Shown here piece by piece: positions 43,321 through 53,012 of a DNA stretch of 64,000 bases. The notes beneath the pieces were generated by a model. The model made no database searches. It was not told the DNA's origin and saw only the letters and a list, made by a program, of their open reading frames with translations. Where the stretch lies: NCBI RefSeq assembly GCF_019222765.1, contig NZ_CP078145.1:6634001-6698000 (forward strand), read 5' to 3'. Source of the stretch: Nocardia iowensis. Its GTDB lineage: Bacteria > Actinomycetota > Actinomycetes > Mycobacteriales > Mycobacteriaceae. How positions within the stretch are numbered: position 1 is the stretch's first letter; every line of letters begins with the position of its first letter. Position numbers and translations under genes: made by a program.

Positions 43321-45248
43321 CCTTCGTTCACCTTGTTCTTCTCGTGCGACATGGCCTCGTGGATGACCGCGGGTTCCGCCGCCTGCTCGTCGTCGTCGAA
43401 CAGCGGGCGGATGCCGTGGGCGGCCATGATCTCGTCGTTGCTGGTGCCTGCGGCGACCATCGGCCACACCTGAGCGTCCTTGCCGACGATGAAGTCGATC
43501 ACCACGGGGCGGTCGTTGATGGCCTGCGCCTCGCGGATCGCGGCCTCCACGTCCTCCTCGCGCTCGACCCGGATGCCGTGGCAGCCAAGGGCTTCCGCGA
43601 GCTTCACGAAGTCGGGGATGCGCAGGGTGTGCGTGCCGAGATCGGTGTTGGAGTAACGCTCCTGGTAGAACAGCGTCTGCCACTGGCGGACCATGCCCAG
43701 GTTGCCGTTGTTGATCAGCGCGACCTTGATCGGCACGCCCTCGACGGCGCAGGTGGCCAGCTCCTGGTTGGTCATCTGGAAGCAGCCGTCGCCGTCGACC
43801 GCCCACACCTCTTTGTCCGGCGCGCCCATCTTGGCGCCCATGGCGGCCGGGACGGCGTAGCCCATGGTGCCGAGACCGCCGGAATTCAGCCAGGTGCGCG
43901 GCTTTTCGTACTTGATGAACTGGGCGGCCCACATCTGGTGCTGGCCGACGCCGGCACAGTAGATGGCATCCGGTCCGGCCAGGCGGCCGAGCGCGTCGAT
44001 GACGAACTCGGGCGACAGCGAACCGTCACTCGGCGCGGTCCAGCCGAGCGGGTAGCTCTTGCGGACGCCGTCGAGGTATTTCCACCAGTCGGTGAGGTCG
44101 AGCAGGGGGGACTTGGCTGCCGGATCGGCCTTGAGGGTTTCGATCAGTTCGATGATCACCTCGCGGCAGTCGCCGACGATCGGCACGTCCGCGTGCCGGT
44201 TCTTGCCGATCTCGGCCGGGTCGATGTCGGCGTGGATCACCTTGGCGTCCGGCGCGAACGAATCGAGCTGGCCGGTCACCCGGTCGTCGAAACGGGCGCC
44301 GAGGGTGATCAGCAGATCCGACCGTTGCAGTGCCGCAACGGCTCCCACGGTGCCGTGCATGCCGGGCATGCCCATGTTGAGCTGGTGGCTGTCCGGGAAG
44401 GCGCCGCGCGCCATCAGCGTGGTGACCACGGGGATGCCGGTCATCTCGGCCAGCTCGAGCAGCTCGGGTGAAGCGTCGGCCTTGATCACGCCGCCGCCGA
44501 CGTAGAGCACCGGCGACTTGGCTTCCAAGATCATTCGCGCGGCCTCGCGCACCTGCTTGCCGTGCGGCTTGGTCACCGGACGGTAGCCGGGCAGGCGCAT
44601 TTCCGGCGGCCAGCTGAAGGTCGTCTGCATCTGCAGGACGTCCTTCGGGATGTCGACGAGCACCGCGCCCGGGCGACCGCTGGCGGCCAGGTAGAAGGCC
44701 TCGGCGATGATGCGCGGGATGTCGATGCCCTCGGTGATGAGGAAGTTGTGCTTGGTGATCGGCATGGTGATGCCGGAGATATCCGCCTCTTGGAAGGCGT
44801 CCGTGCCGATCAGGCCGCGGCCGACCTGGCCGGTGATGGCGACGATCGGCACCGAGTCCATCTGCGCGTCGGCGATCGGGGTGACCAGGTTGGTCGCGCC
44901 GGGACCCGACGTCGCCATGCAGACGCCGACCTTGCCGGTTGCCTGCGCGTAGCCGGTCGCGGCGTGACCCGCGCCCTGCTCGTGGCGGACCAGCACATGG
45001 CGCACCTTGGTCGAGTCGAACAGCGGGTCGTACACCGGAAGAATCGCGCCACCGGGAATGCCGAATACGGTGTCGACGCCGAGCTCTTCGAGTGACCGGA
45101 CAACCGACTGCGCGCCGGTGACCCGCTCGGGCGGGACCTGGCGGCGGTTGGCCGACGTCGTCGAACTGCCAGCGGGCGCGGTCGGCTGATTAGCCGAGGG
45201 CGCTGGCCTGCGGGCCGATGGCCCGGGCCGTGCGGTTGGTGCACTCAC
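43317..45248 (-). CDS. ilvB: Acetolactate synthase large subunit
   Basis: Catalytic ThDP/FAD subunit making acetolactate and acetohydroxybutyrate. 643 residues from the GTG at 45248. A 40-residue Pro/Ala/Ser-rich N-terminal extension precedes the core. Key motifs: [13 protein letters not shown], catalytic Glu in [16 protein letters not shown]-site region, ThDP motif [15 protein letters not shown]...NN. Start chosen from the typical N-terminal VSAPT. An attenuator and leader peptide precede it; ilvN is coupled by ATGA. Confidence 0.98.
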   Translation of the reverse strand: MSAPTARPGPSARRPAPSANQPTAPAGSSTTSANRRQVPPERVTGAQSVVRSLEELGVDTVFGIPGGAILPVYDPLFDSTKVRHVLVRHEQGAGHAATGYAQATGKVGVCMATSGPGATNLVTPIADAQMDSVPIVAITGQVGRGLIGTDAFQEADISGITMPITKHNFLITEGIDIPRIIAEAFYLAASGRPGAVLVDIPKDVLQMQTTFSWPPEMRLPGYRPVTKPHGKQVREAARMILEAKSPVLYVGGGVIKADASPELLELAEMTGIPVVTTLMARGAFPDSHQLNMGMPGMHGTVGAVAALQRSDLLITLGARFDDRVTGQLDSFAPDAKVIHADIDPAEIGKNRHADVPIVGDCREVIIELIETLKADPAAKSPLLDLTDWWKYLDGVRKSYPLGWTAPSDGSLSPEFVIDALGRLAGPDAIYCAGVGQHQMWAAQFIKYEKPRTWLNSGGLGTMGYAVPAAMGAKMGAPDKEVWAVDGDGCFQMTNQELATCAVEGVPIKVALINNGNLGMVRQWQTLFYQERYSNTDLGTHTLRIPDFVKLAEALGCHGIRVEREEDVEAAIREAQAINDRPVVIDFIVGKDAQVWPMVAAGTSNDEIMAAHGIRPLFDDDEQAAEPAVIHEAMSHEKNKVNEG

Positions 45249-45342
45249 CGTCTTCGTTCCTAACTGCTTGTCGTTCTGACCCCGGATTTGTGTCTGACAT
45301 GCGGTGTCTTGCGACTCGCCATGCCGGACATCGTCCGAACAC

Positions 45343-45377
45343 AAAAAAGCCCCCGACAGCGCATGGCTGTTCGAGGG
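45343..45377 (-). promoter_or_regulatory. ilvB attenuator (rho-independent terminator)
   Basis: On the minus strand a GC-rich hairpin (about 11 paired bases, CCC.CGA.CAGC / GCTGTCGGGGG, two bulges) is followed at once by TTTTTT, 95 bp before the ilvB start. A short leader peptide lies 48 bp upstream. This is the layout of a transcription attenuator. Confidence 0.8.
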
Positions 45378-45424
45378 TGGCGCGTCGCAACGCGAGCTGA
45401 CGTATTCGACTCAGGTAGTCAGGC

Positions 45425-45478
45425 TCAACGCTGGACGCGCCGGCCGATTACGAGCATCTCGTTTCGATTCACGCGCAC
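45425..45478 (-). CDS. ilvB leader peptide
   Basis: Short frame ending TGA at 45425 with the sequence MLVIGRRVQR from the ATG at 45457, or MRVNRNEMLVIGRRVQR from a GTG at 45478. The consecutive Leu-Val-Ile codons are those of the three end products. It resembles the actinobacterial ilv leader ending in ILVLGKRVG. Ribosome stalling here would affect the hairpin at 45343-45377. The start is undecided; no strong ribosome site. Confidence 0.68.
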   Translation of the reverse strand: MRVNRNEMLVIGRRVQR

Positions 45479-45586
45479 GACGTTAAGCGGGCGTGAACTC
45501 ATGAGTCAAACAGCTGACTCGTGGCGTCCCATTATGTGGGACAGTGCGGTTGCTTGTGTCCTTCACCAGGATGCGAGGATGGTGGT

Positions 45587-46288
45587 GTGTCATCACCGCA
45601 TCAGTCCGTGCCACCGGGTAAATCGTCCCACACCGCTGCCGCGGGATCGGATACGGGTAGCGCCTCGGCCGCCCGTGTGATCCGCATCCCACGCCTGGCC
45701 TTCCTCGGCGTGTTCATCCTGCTGATGTGCGTGTTCTTCATGTTCGTCGGCTGGCCCGCCGGGCTGTGGTGGTTGTTGTTCATCCCGGTGGTGGTGGGTG
45801 TCTGGGTATGGCGGACGCAGACGACGGTCTCCGAAGCGGGACTGGATTTGCGGACGATGTTCGGGTCTCGGCATCTGGACTGGTCCCAGCTGAAGGGGGT
45901 GCGTATCCCGAAGCGTGGATACGTGCGCGCCGATTTGGTCGACGGCACCGAGGTGAAGTTGCCCGCGGTGAGTTATGACCGGGTGCGTGATCTGGCGGCG
46001 GCGTCGCGGGGAAGGATTCCAGATCCGTATGCGGTGCCGCCGGCGTCGGATGGTGGGGGCGCGGTGGTGGACGGTGGTGATGGCGACACAGTTTCCGCTG
46101 TTGGCGAGGGTGCTGATAGCAAGGCTGGAGTCGTCAGCGGCACGGCCGGAGCCGAGAGTGGCGAGGCCGGAGTCGACAGCGGACGATTTGGACTCGGCGA
46201 ATCCGAGGGCGACGACGGCAATGCTGATGTCGACGGCGGCAAGGCTGAAGCCGGTGACGACACCCGCGGCAAAGACGGCGCGCAGTAG
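45587..46288 (+). CDS. PH-domain membrane protein (Cfp6-like)
   Basis: 233 residues. Two adjacent membrane helices (about 27-65: LGVFILLMCVFFMFVGW, then LLFIPVVVGVWVW) are followed by a bacterial PH domain (about 65-135: TVSEAGLDLRTMFGSRHLDWSQLKGVRIPKRG). It matches M. tuberculosis Cfp6 (Rv3004) in position and type. The C-terminal 85 residues are low-complexity, rich in Gly, Asp, Ala, Ser and Val, and unlike the usual family tail. GTG start at 45587 after GAGGATGG. Confidence 0.88.
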   Translation: MSSPHQSVPPGKSSHTAAAGSDTGSASAARVIRIPRLAFLGVFILLMCVFFMFVGWPAGLWWLLFIPVVVGVWVWRTQTTVSEAGLDLRTMFGSRHLDWSQLKGVRIPKRGYVRADLVDGTEVKLPAVSYDRVRDLAAASRGRIPDPYAVPPASDGGGAVVDGGDGDTVSAVGEGADSKAGVVSGTAGAESGEAGVDSGRFGLGESEGDDGNADVDGGKAEAGDDTRGKDGAQ

Positions 46289-46666
46289 CGGCCACGCACC
46301 GCACGCGAACTGAGGCGGTGCCGACATCTCCTGAACGGCGCAGGGCACTGTCGCCATCCGGAACAATTACCGACGGTAAGCTGTTGTCGGCTATGCGGTC
46401 AGCGTGGCGGGCGGAACCGATCCTCGGCTCGCACACCGCAGCCCGACGGTCGGGTACCCCCGGAGACACCGTCAGCGTCGACGAACACCACTCGCGGCGA
46501 CACCATTACGCAGCACGGACTGACAGCGAGAACGGTCAAGGACGACGGCCACGAGCCGCTCTGACCGGCATGTAGTCCCCTACCCACGCGGGAGTACCGT
46601 GGAGCGGCCGCCGAGCCAACTCTGCGCAGTCGCACCCCAGCCCCGCGACCCGACCGAGGACCATCA
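46289..46666. other. Intergenic region upstream of ilvD
   Basis: 378 bp without a convincing gene; frames on either strand look non-coding. It probably carries the ilvD promoter. No clear leader peptide with branched-chain codons, and no terminator-type attenuator, was seen. Confidence 0.4.
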
Positions 46667-48508
46667 ATGCCACCGCTTCGTTCACGCACCACCACCATCG
46701 GCCGCAATGCCGCAGGCGCCCGCGCACTCTGGCGCGCCACCGGCATGACCGATTCCGACTTCGGCAAGCCGATCGTCGCCATCTCGAACTCCTACACGCA
46801 GTTCGTGCCGGGCCACGTGCACTTGAAGAATGTCGGCGACATCGTTGCCGAGGCGGTGCGCGCGGCGGGCGGTGTGCCACGGGAATTCCACACCATCGCC
46901 GTCGACGACGGCATCGCGATGGGTCATGGTGGCATGCTCTATTCGCTGCCGTCGCGCGAAATCATCGCCGACTCAGTCGAATACATGGTGAACGCGCACA
47001 CCGCCGACGCGCTGGTGTGCATCTCGAACTGCGACAAGATCACCCCCGGCATGCTGAATGCCGCTATGCGGCTGAACATTCCGACGGTGTTCGTTTCCGG
47101 CGGGCCGATGGAGGCCGGTAAGGCCGTGGTCGTCGGTGGTGTCGCGCAGGCACCGACCGACCTGGTGACCGCGATCTCGGCGAGCGCGAATCAGGCTGTG
47201 TCCGACGAGGGTTTGAGCGAGATCGAGCGATCCGCCTGCCCGACCTGTGGATCGTGCTCCGGCATGTTCACCGCGAACTCGATGAACTGCCTCACCGAGG
47301 CGCTGGGACTCGCGTTGCCGGGCAATGGTTCCACGCTGGCCACCCATGCCGCGCGCCGTGCGCTGTTCGAGCGGGCGGGCACCGTGGTCGTCGACATTGC
47401 CAACCGCTGGTACCGCGCGGACGACGCGTCCGTGCTGCCGCGAAATGTCGCCAACGCCAAGGCTTTCCGCAACGCTATGGCCCTGGATGTGGCAATGGGC
47501 GGCTCGACCAACACCGTGCTGCACACGCTGGCCGCCGCGCGGGAGGGTGAGGTCGACTTCGATCTGCACACCATCGAGGAGACCAGTCGTCGGGTGCCGA
47601 CCCTGTCGAAGGTGTCACCCAACTCCGACTACCACATGGAAGACGTGCACCGGGCCGGTGGCATCCCCGCCATCCTCGGCGAGTTGCGCCGGGCCGGTCT
47701 GCTGGAGACCGAGGTGAGCACCGTGCACACGCGCAGCTTCGACGAGTGGCTCGACACCTGGGATATCCGCTCCGGCAAGGCATCCGAGGAAGCCATCGAG
47801 TTGTTCCACGCCGCGCCGGGCGGGGTGCGCACGGTCGAGCCGTTCTCCACCGAGAACCGCTGGTCCTCGCTCGACACCGATGCCGAGGGCGGTTGCATCC
47901 GCGATGTCGAGCACGCCTACACCCGGGAGGGCGGGCTGGTCGTGTTGCGCGGCAACATCGCCCCCGACGGCGCCGTGCTCAAGACCGCGGGCATCGATGA
48001 AGAGCTGTTCACCTTCCAGGGACCCGCGCTCGTCGTGGAATCCCAGGAGGAAGCGGTCTCGGCCATCCTCAACAAGCAGATCAAGCCCGGCGACGTGCTC
48101 GTCGTCCGCTACGAGGGCCCTGCTGGCGGCCCCGGCATGCAGGAAATGCTGCACCCCACCGCCTTCCTGAAGGGCGCGGGTCTCGGCAAGCAGTGCGCAC
48201 TGATCACCGACGGCCGCTTCTCGGGCGGTACCTCGGGCCTGTCCATCGGCCACATCTCCCCCGAAGCAGCCAGCGGCGGCACCATCGGCCTCATCGAAAA
48301 CGGCGACCAGATCCGCATCGACGTCGGCACCCGAACCCTCGAGGTCCTCGTCGACGAACCCGTCCTCGCCGACCGCCGCGCCAAAATGGAAGCCTCCGAA
48401 CGCCCCTGGCAACCCATCAACCGCGACCGCCCCGTCACCACCGCCCTCCGCGCCTACGCCGCCCTCGCCACCTCCGCCGACAAGGGCGCCGTCCGCCACG
48501 TCCCCTAA
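46667..48508 (+). CDS. ilvD: Dihydroxy-acid dehydratase
   Basis: Iron-sulfur dehydratase for the third step of valine and isoleucine synthesis. 613 residues. Cluster cysteines appear in [10 protein letters not shown] and [19 protein letters not shown]; other landmarks are [21 protein letters not shown] and [28 protein letters not shown] precedes the ATG. The 3' quarter shifts to strong C-rich, G-poor third positions. Unlike M. tuberculosis, where ilvD is elsewhere, it is close to ilvBNC, though on the opposite strand. Confidence 0.98.
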   Translation: MPPLRSRTTTIGRNAAGARALWRATGMTDSDFGKPIVAISNSYTQFVPGHVHLKNVGDIVAEAVRAAGGVPREFHTIAVDDGIAMGHGGMLYSLPSREIIADSVEYMVNAHTADALVCISNCDKITPGMLNAAMRLNIPTVFVSGGPMEAGKAVVVGGVAQAPTDLVTAISASANQAVSDEGLSEIERSACPTCGSCSGMFTANSMNCLTEALGLALPGNGSTLATHAARRALFERAGTVVVDIANRWYRADDASVLPRNVANAKAFRNAMALDVAMGGSTNTVLHTLAAAREGEVDFDLHTIEETSRRVPTLSKVSPNSDYHMEDVHRAGGIPAILGELRRAGLLETEVSTVHTRSFDEWLDTWDIRSGKASEEAIELFHAAPGGVRTVEPFSTENRWSSLDTDAEGGCIRDVEHAYTREGGLVVLRGNIAPDGAVLKTAGIDEELFTFQGPALVVESQEEAVSAILNKQIKPGDVLVVRYEGPAGGPGMQEMLHPTAFLKGAGLGKQCALITDGRFSGGTSGLSIGHISPEAASGGTIGLIENGDQIRIDVGTRTLEVLVDEPVLADRRAKMEASERPWQPINRDRPVTTALRAYAALATSADKGAVRHVP

Positions 48509-48740
48509 CCCCCGGCGCCCCTCCCCCAAGGTGCGCCGCTGCCCTCCCCCCGCAAACCGGGTGGCGCCCCTCGAACGGGACATCACCAAGCCCCCACTCA
48601 GCAACTCCTGCACCCAAGTCCCATCCACCCCACCCCAGGTCTGGTTGCGACGGGACATGGCGGAGCCTGCACTCGACGTTTGGCTCAGTCAGGTCCCGCT
48701 CGCGCCGCTTCGGTTGGTTCTCGGTGGGTGGTGAACGAAC

Positions 48741-48767
48741 GGCGCCCCTCGGGGTGCGAGGGGCGCC
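48741..48767. terminator. Hairpin between ilvD and DoxX gene
   Basis: Perfect 10-bp stem GGCGCCCCTC / GAGGGGCGCC with a 7-base loop, 17 bp from the DoxX stop. The 275-bp gap is otherwise empty. Confidence 0.7.
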
Positions 48768-48783
48768 GGTGGGTTGGGGGTGG

Positions 48784-49641
48784 TTAGTTGAAGGGGCCTA
48801 TGCCGGTTAAGGGGTTGCCGCCGTGGAGGTACCAGTAGGCGAGGACGGCGGCGGCTATGGCTAGGAGGAGGACGGCGAAGGAGCCGGCGAAGGGGCGGGT
48901 GGCCCAGCCGCGGTTGCGGTCGAGGGCCCAGCGGCCGGGGCCGGTGAGGATTATGACGGCGGCGGTGCCTGCGAGGATGCTCTCGAGTTCGACGCCACTC
49001 GGTACGGACGCCTTGTACTGGAAGCCGGGATTCATGCCTTGCTTCCAGGCCCAGGCGTCGAGGATGACCGCGAGGACTGCGCCCGCGGCTAGCGGGGTGG
49101 CCAGGCCGAGGACGAGGAGTGCGCCGCCACCGACTTCGCCGACGGTGACCAGGATGGCCGACAGCGTCGGGTGATCCCAGCCGCCTTTCTCCATGAAGTC
49201 GCGGGTGCCGTCGAGGCCGGGGCCGTGGAACCAGCCGGTCAATTTCTGCAGGCCGTGGTAGATGAAGGTTCCGCCGACGATCAGACGCAGCAGGAACAGG
49301 CCGAAATCCAGTGTGCCGCGGCGATCGTCGCCGTTGCGGCGGCGCAGCCTGCCCGTGTCGGTCGGCGCGTTCGCGGCAGGCGGGATGCTCGCGTAGGCAT
49401 AGGCGGGGGTCGCGTCCGGCGACGTGCCGCTGGCACCGACCGGGGGGACGTCGGGGTCGAGGCCGAGTTCATCGTCCGTGCGCGGGACGTCCTTGGTCAG
49501 CTTGGGGAACTGCTCGGTCGGCGAATCGTACGGACTGGTCACGCCTCGACCGGTGGACGACACCGCCGACTGCTCGGCCGTGGACGGCACCGAACTCTGG
49601 GCCGCCGAGGGGTCGGATGTGTCTTTCGGCTTCTCGGTCAC
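48784..49641 (-). CDS. DoxX family membrane protein
   Basis: 285 residues. The first 110 are disordered and Pro/Ser/Asp-rich. The DoxX core (about 115-270) has four or more helices: LFLLRLIVGGTFIYHGLQKLTG, ILVTVGEVGGGALLVLGLATPLAAGA, and VELESILAGTAAVIILTGPGRWALD. It matches Rv3005c in position. In mycobacteria a DoxX protein acts with superoxide dismutase and a thiol protein in oxidative stress; no such partners are near. GTG at 49641 chosen; TTG at 49647 is possible. Confidence 0.9.
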   Translation of the reverse strand: MTEKPKDTSDPSAAQSSVPSTAEQSAVSSTGRGVTSPYDSPTEQFPKLTKDVPRTDDELGLDPDVPPVGASGTSPDATPAYAYASIPPAANAPTDTGRLRRRNGDDRRGTLDFGLFLLRLIVGGTFIYHGLQKLTGWFHGPGLDGTRDFMEKGGWDHPTLSAILVTVGEVGGGALLVLGLATPLAAGAVLAVILDAWAWKQGMNPGFQYKASVPSGVELESILAGTAAVIILTGPGRWALDRNRGWATRPFAGSFAVLLLAIAAAVLAYWYLHGGNPLTGIGPFN

Positions 49642-49838
49642 GGCCAATACCCTATGCTGCGCCACGCGACAGCGGGCCGCAAACACGTCGAGGGGGGTCC
49701 ACGGTGTTTTGCCGACCCCAGCCAGTTCGCCGAACTCGTGCGGTTCGAGTGGAAACTCTGCATGGCGCGGGAAAACTTGTGCGGCTCATCGGTGGGCCGG
49801 AGGGGCGCTGCGGGACGGTTTTCCGTAACGTCTGAGCT

Positions 49839-50939
49839 ATGAGGTTGGTTGTTGGTCGGGTTGCGGTGAGCTTGGTGCTCGGGTCCGTGCTGGTGGGCGG
49901 ATGCGCGCGGTTCGATGATTCGGCGTCGAGCCCGTTCACGCCGGAGCCGACGCTGCATGGAGCGAACATCGACCCCAAGAAGCCGTCGCAGCCGCCGACG
50001 TCGACCACCCGCCCGAGCGGGCCCTGCATCGACCCGGACCCGGCTGTGGTGGCTACCTGTCTGGACACCACCGGCGGTCTTGTCGCGCTGGGTGACGGCG
50101 CGCTGGTTGCCGAGCGGCGCACCGGGCGCATTCTCAAAGTGGCGCCGGAGACCCCGCCCACTGAGGTGGCCCGGGTGGACGTGGACGGCTCGAGCGACGG
50201 CGGCCTCAGCGACATCGTGCTCTCCCCGACCTTCCACGAAGACGGGCTGATGTACGCCTACATCACCACGGCCAGCGACAACCGGGTGGTGCGCATCGCC
50301 GAGGGCGGCGGCCCGCCCAAGGACATCCTGACCGGAATCCCGAAGGGCGCCAGCGGAAATCACGGTGCCATCGACTTCGCCACACCCACCCAGATGTTGG
50401 TGCTGACCGGCGACGCGGGCAATCCCGGCGCCGCGAACAACCCGTCCTCGCTGGCGGGCAAACTGCTGCGAGTGAACTCCCCTGCGCCCGGCGCCACCGC
50501 GGAGGTGGCGGTGTCGGGCATCGGCATCGCGGGTGATGTCTGCCGGGACAGCAAGGACAGCATCTGGATCACCGACCGCACCGCCGTCGAGGACCGGCTG
50601 CAACGGCTCGGCGGCGACGGTGTCGTCACCACCGCGTGGACCTGGCCCGACCGCCCCGGCGTCGCGGGCTGCGCCGCCGCGACCGACGGCGTGGCGATCG
50701 CACTGACCAAGGCGAAGGCCCTCGCCATCGCGGCGGCCGACCAGAACACCCACGCCGTCACCTCGGCCCCGACCCTGCTCGCGCAGGACAAGTACGGGCA
50801 ACTCGGCGGTGCTGCGGTCGGCGCGGACGGCTCCATCTGGGTGGGCACCGTCAACAAGACCGACGGCCAGCCCGGACCGTATGACGATCGGGTAGTGCGC
50901 ATTCCGCCACCCCAGGCTGGTGGAAACGGTCCCGACTAG
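49839..50939 (+). CDS. PQQ-dependent sugar dehydrogenase-like lipoprotein (LppZ-like)
   Basis: 366 residues. A signal peptide ends in the lipobox LVGGC (Cys22), then a linker and a six-bladed beta-propeller of the glucose/sorbosone dehydrogenase type: GGLSDIVLSPTFHEDGLMYAYIT, GNHGAIDFATPTQMLVLTGD, SLAGKLLRVN. It corresponds to LppZ (Rv3006), which follows the DoxX gene in M. tuberculosis. Cell-surface location. Bound cofactor and substrate are not established for these actinobacterial forms. Confidence 0.9.
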   Translation: MRLVVGRVAVSLVLGSVLVGGCARFDDSASSPFTPEPTLHGANIDPKKPSQPPTSTTRPSGPCIDPDPAVVATCLDTTGGLVALGDGALVAERRTGRILKVAPETPPTEVARVDVDGSSDGGLSDIVLSPTFHEDGLMYAYITTASDNRVVRIAEGGGPPKDILTGIPKGASGNHGAIDFATPTQMLVLTGDAGNPGAANNPSSLAGKLLRVNSPAPGATAEVAVSGIGIAGDVCRDSKDSIWITDRTAVEDRLQRLGGDGVVTTAWTWPDRPGVAGCAAATDGVAIALTKAKALAIAAADQNTHAVTSAPTLLAQDKYGQLGGAAVGADGSIWVGTVNKTDGQPGPYDDRVVRIPPPQAGGNGPD

Positions 50940-50953
50940 GCCGCGCGAACGTC

Positions 50954-50983
50954 AAAGGGCCGACTCTACGGAGTCGGCCCTTT
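50954..50983 (+). terminator. Terminator of the LppZ-like gene
   Basis: Perfect 13-bp stem AAAGGGCCGACTC / GAGTCGGCCCTTT with a 4-base loop and a following T, 14 bp past the stop. The rest of the gap to gatB (to 51292) contains no gene but has a 9-bp hairpin CGGTGGGCA / TGCCCACCG at 51071-51092. Confidence 0.9.
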
Positions 50984-51292
50984 TGCGTCGCAGTATCAAC
51001 TCAACCGAACCCATCACCGGCAACCACGGTCGATTACCCACCGAGCCACCGTGTCTCAACAACCGAGGCCCGGTGGGCACGCATGCCCACCGAGCTCGCC
51101 GCAGACCAGCCGAACCTGGGGCCGCCACGCCCATCACTCACCAACTGAGCAGGTGCGGGCCGACCGGCTTCGGGCAAGCACCGACCGCCGCCGAGCACGT
51201 CTCAGCAAACCGAAACCCTGGGACAAGCATGGCCGATCACCTACCGAGCGAGCCCGGCGCGCACCACGAAAACCCGCTGCGCGCAGTGACTC

Positions 51293-52798
51293 TCAGCTAC
51301 AAGCGGCGATGACCAACTCGCGCACGCGTGCCGCGTCGGCTTGTCCGCGGGTCGCCTTCATGACGTCGCCGACGATCTTGCCTGCGGCCTGGACCTTGCC
51401 GGAGCGGATCTTCTCGGCGATGTCCGGGTTTGCGGCGAGCGCCTTTTCGACCTCGGCTTGGAGGGCGCTGTCGTCGCTGACCATGCCGAGGCCCTTGGCT
51501 TCGACGATCTGCGCGGGTTCACCTTCGCCCGCGAGCACGAAGTCGACGACCTGCTTGGCGACCTTGTTGTTCACCGTCTTCGCCTCGACCAGGTTGATCA
51601 CCTCGGCGACCTGGGCGGGGGTGATCGGCAGATCCTCCAGCGAAACCTCGCGCTCCTTGGCCTTTTCGGTGAGGTAGGCGACCCACCAGGAGCGGGCCTC
51701 GTTCGCGGGGGCGCCCGCGTCGACGGTGGCGATGATGAGGTCGAGTGCGCCCGCGTTGACGAGGTCGCGCATCACCTCGTCGGACAGGCCCCAGTCGGAC
51801 TGGATGCGCGAGCGGCGCAGCCACGGGTATTCCGGAATCGTGCCGCGCAACTCGTCCACCCATTCCGGCTCGGGCGCAACGGGTTCCAGGTCCGGCTCGG
51901 GGAAGTAGCGGTAGTCCTCGGAGGTCTCCTTGACGCGGCCGGGCGAGGTGGTGCCGTCGGTCTCGTGGAAGTGCCTGGTCTCCTGCACGATGGTGCCGCC
52001 GTTCGCCAGCACCGCGGCCTGGCGGCGCATCTCGAAGCGGACGGCGACCTCGACGCTCCTGAGCGAGTTCACGTTCTTGGTCTCGGTGCGGGTGCCGAAT
52101 TCCCTTGCGCCGAGCGGCATCAGCGACACGTTGGCGTCGCAGCGCAGCGAACCCTGCTCCATCTTGACGTCGGACACACCGAGCGACTTGAGCACCTCAC
52201 GCAATGCGGTCACGTACGCGCGAGCGACCTCGGGGGCCCGCTCGCCCGCACCGGTGATCGGCTTGGTGACGATCTCGACCAGCGGCACACCAGCCCGGTT
52301 GTAGTCGAGCAGCGAGTGGCTGGCGCCGTGGATGCGGCCGGTCGCACCGCCGACGTGGGTCGACTTGCCGGTGTCCTCCTCCATGTGCGCGCGCTCGATC
52401 TCCACCCGGAAGGTGCTGCCGTCGTCGAGCAGCACGTCGAGGTAGCCGTTAGTGGCGATCGGCTCGTCGTACTGGCTGATCTGGTAGTTCTTCGGCTGAT
52501 CCGGGTAGAAGTAGTTCTTGCGCGCGAACCGGCCCCACGGGGTGATCGAACAGTTCAGCGCGAGGCCGATGCGGATCGCCGATTCCACGGCCTTCTCGTT
52601 CACCACCGGCAGCGAGCCAGGCAGGCCGAGGCACACCGGGCACACCTGGGTGTTGGCGTCGGCGCCGAACTCGGTCGGGCAACCGCAGAACATCTTGGTT
52701 GCGGTGGACAGCTCGACGTGGACCTCCATGCCAAGCACCGGCTCGAACCGGGCGATGACATCCGAATAATCCATCAAGTCGACTGTGGGTGCACTCAT
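51293..52798 (-). CDS. gatB: Aspartyl/glutamyl-tRNA amidotransferase subunit B
   Basis: tRNA-binding subunit of GatCAB, which converts Glu-tRNA-Gln (and Asp-tRNA-Asn) to the correct aminoacyl-tRNA. 501 residues: [36 protein letters not shown] (zinc cysteines), the kinase-like core with [11 protein letters not shown] and the C-terminal YqeY-like tail. Start [18 protein letters not shown] at 52798. gatC and gatA are not in this window. Confidence 0.97.
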   Translation of the reverse strand: MSAPTVDLMDYSDVIARFEPVLGMEVHVELSTATKMFCGCPTEFGADANTQVCPVCLGLPGSLPVVNEKAVESAIRIGLALNCSITPWGRFARKNYFYPDQPKNYQISQYDEPIATNGYLDVLLDDGSTFRVEIERAHMEEDTGKSTHVGGATGRIHGASHSLLDYNRAGVPLVEIVTKPITGAGERAPEVARAYVTALREVLKSLGVSDVKMEQGSLRCDANVSLMPLGAREFGTRTETKNVNSLRSVEVAVRFEMRRQAAVLANGGTIVQETRHFHETDGTTSPGRVKETSEDYRYFPEPDLEPVAPEPEWVDELRGTIPEYPWLRRSRIQSDWGLSDEVMRDLVNAGALDLIIATVDAGAPANEARSWWVAYLTEKAKEREVSLEDLPITPAQVAEVINLVEAKTVNNKVAKQVVDFVLAGEGEPAQIVEAKGLGMVSDDSALQAEVEKALAANPDIAEKIRSGKVQAAGKIVGDVMKATRGQADAARVRELVIAACS

Positions 52799-52840
52799 GG
52801 CCAACAGTCTATGTAAGCCCTCGAGCGGGAACGCAGGGGC

Positions 52841-53000
52841 TCACGACTCCACCTCGCTGGCGCTCGGCTCCGTCGTGCGCCCAGGCGCGCTGTATCTCTG
52901 GTTCGCTCGCTGACGCTCGCTCACGACTCCACCTCGCTGGCGCTCGGCTCCGTCGTGCGCCCAGGCGCGCTGTATCTCTGGTTCGCTCGCTGACGCTCGC
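52841..53000. repeat. Perfect 80-bp tandem duplication
   Basis: Two identical 80-bp units, 52841-52920 and 52921-53000, each starting TCACGACTCCACCTCGC and ending TGACGCTCGC, followed by a further TCAC. Each unit contains the pair CACGAC ... GTCGTG and GCTCGCTGACGCTCGC-type short repeats. It lies between gatB and the lipoprotein hydrolase gene and is non-coding. Confidence 0.95.
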
Positions 53001-53012
53001 TCACACCCCCAC

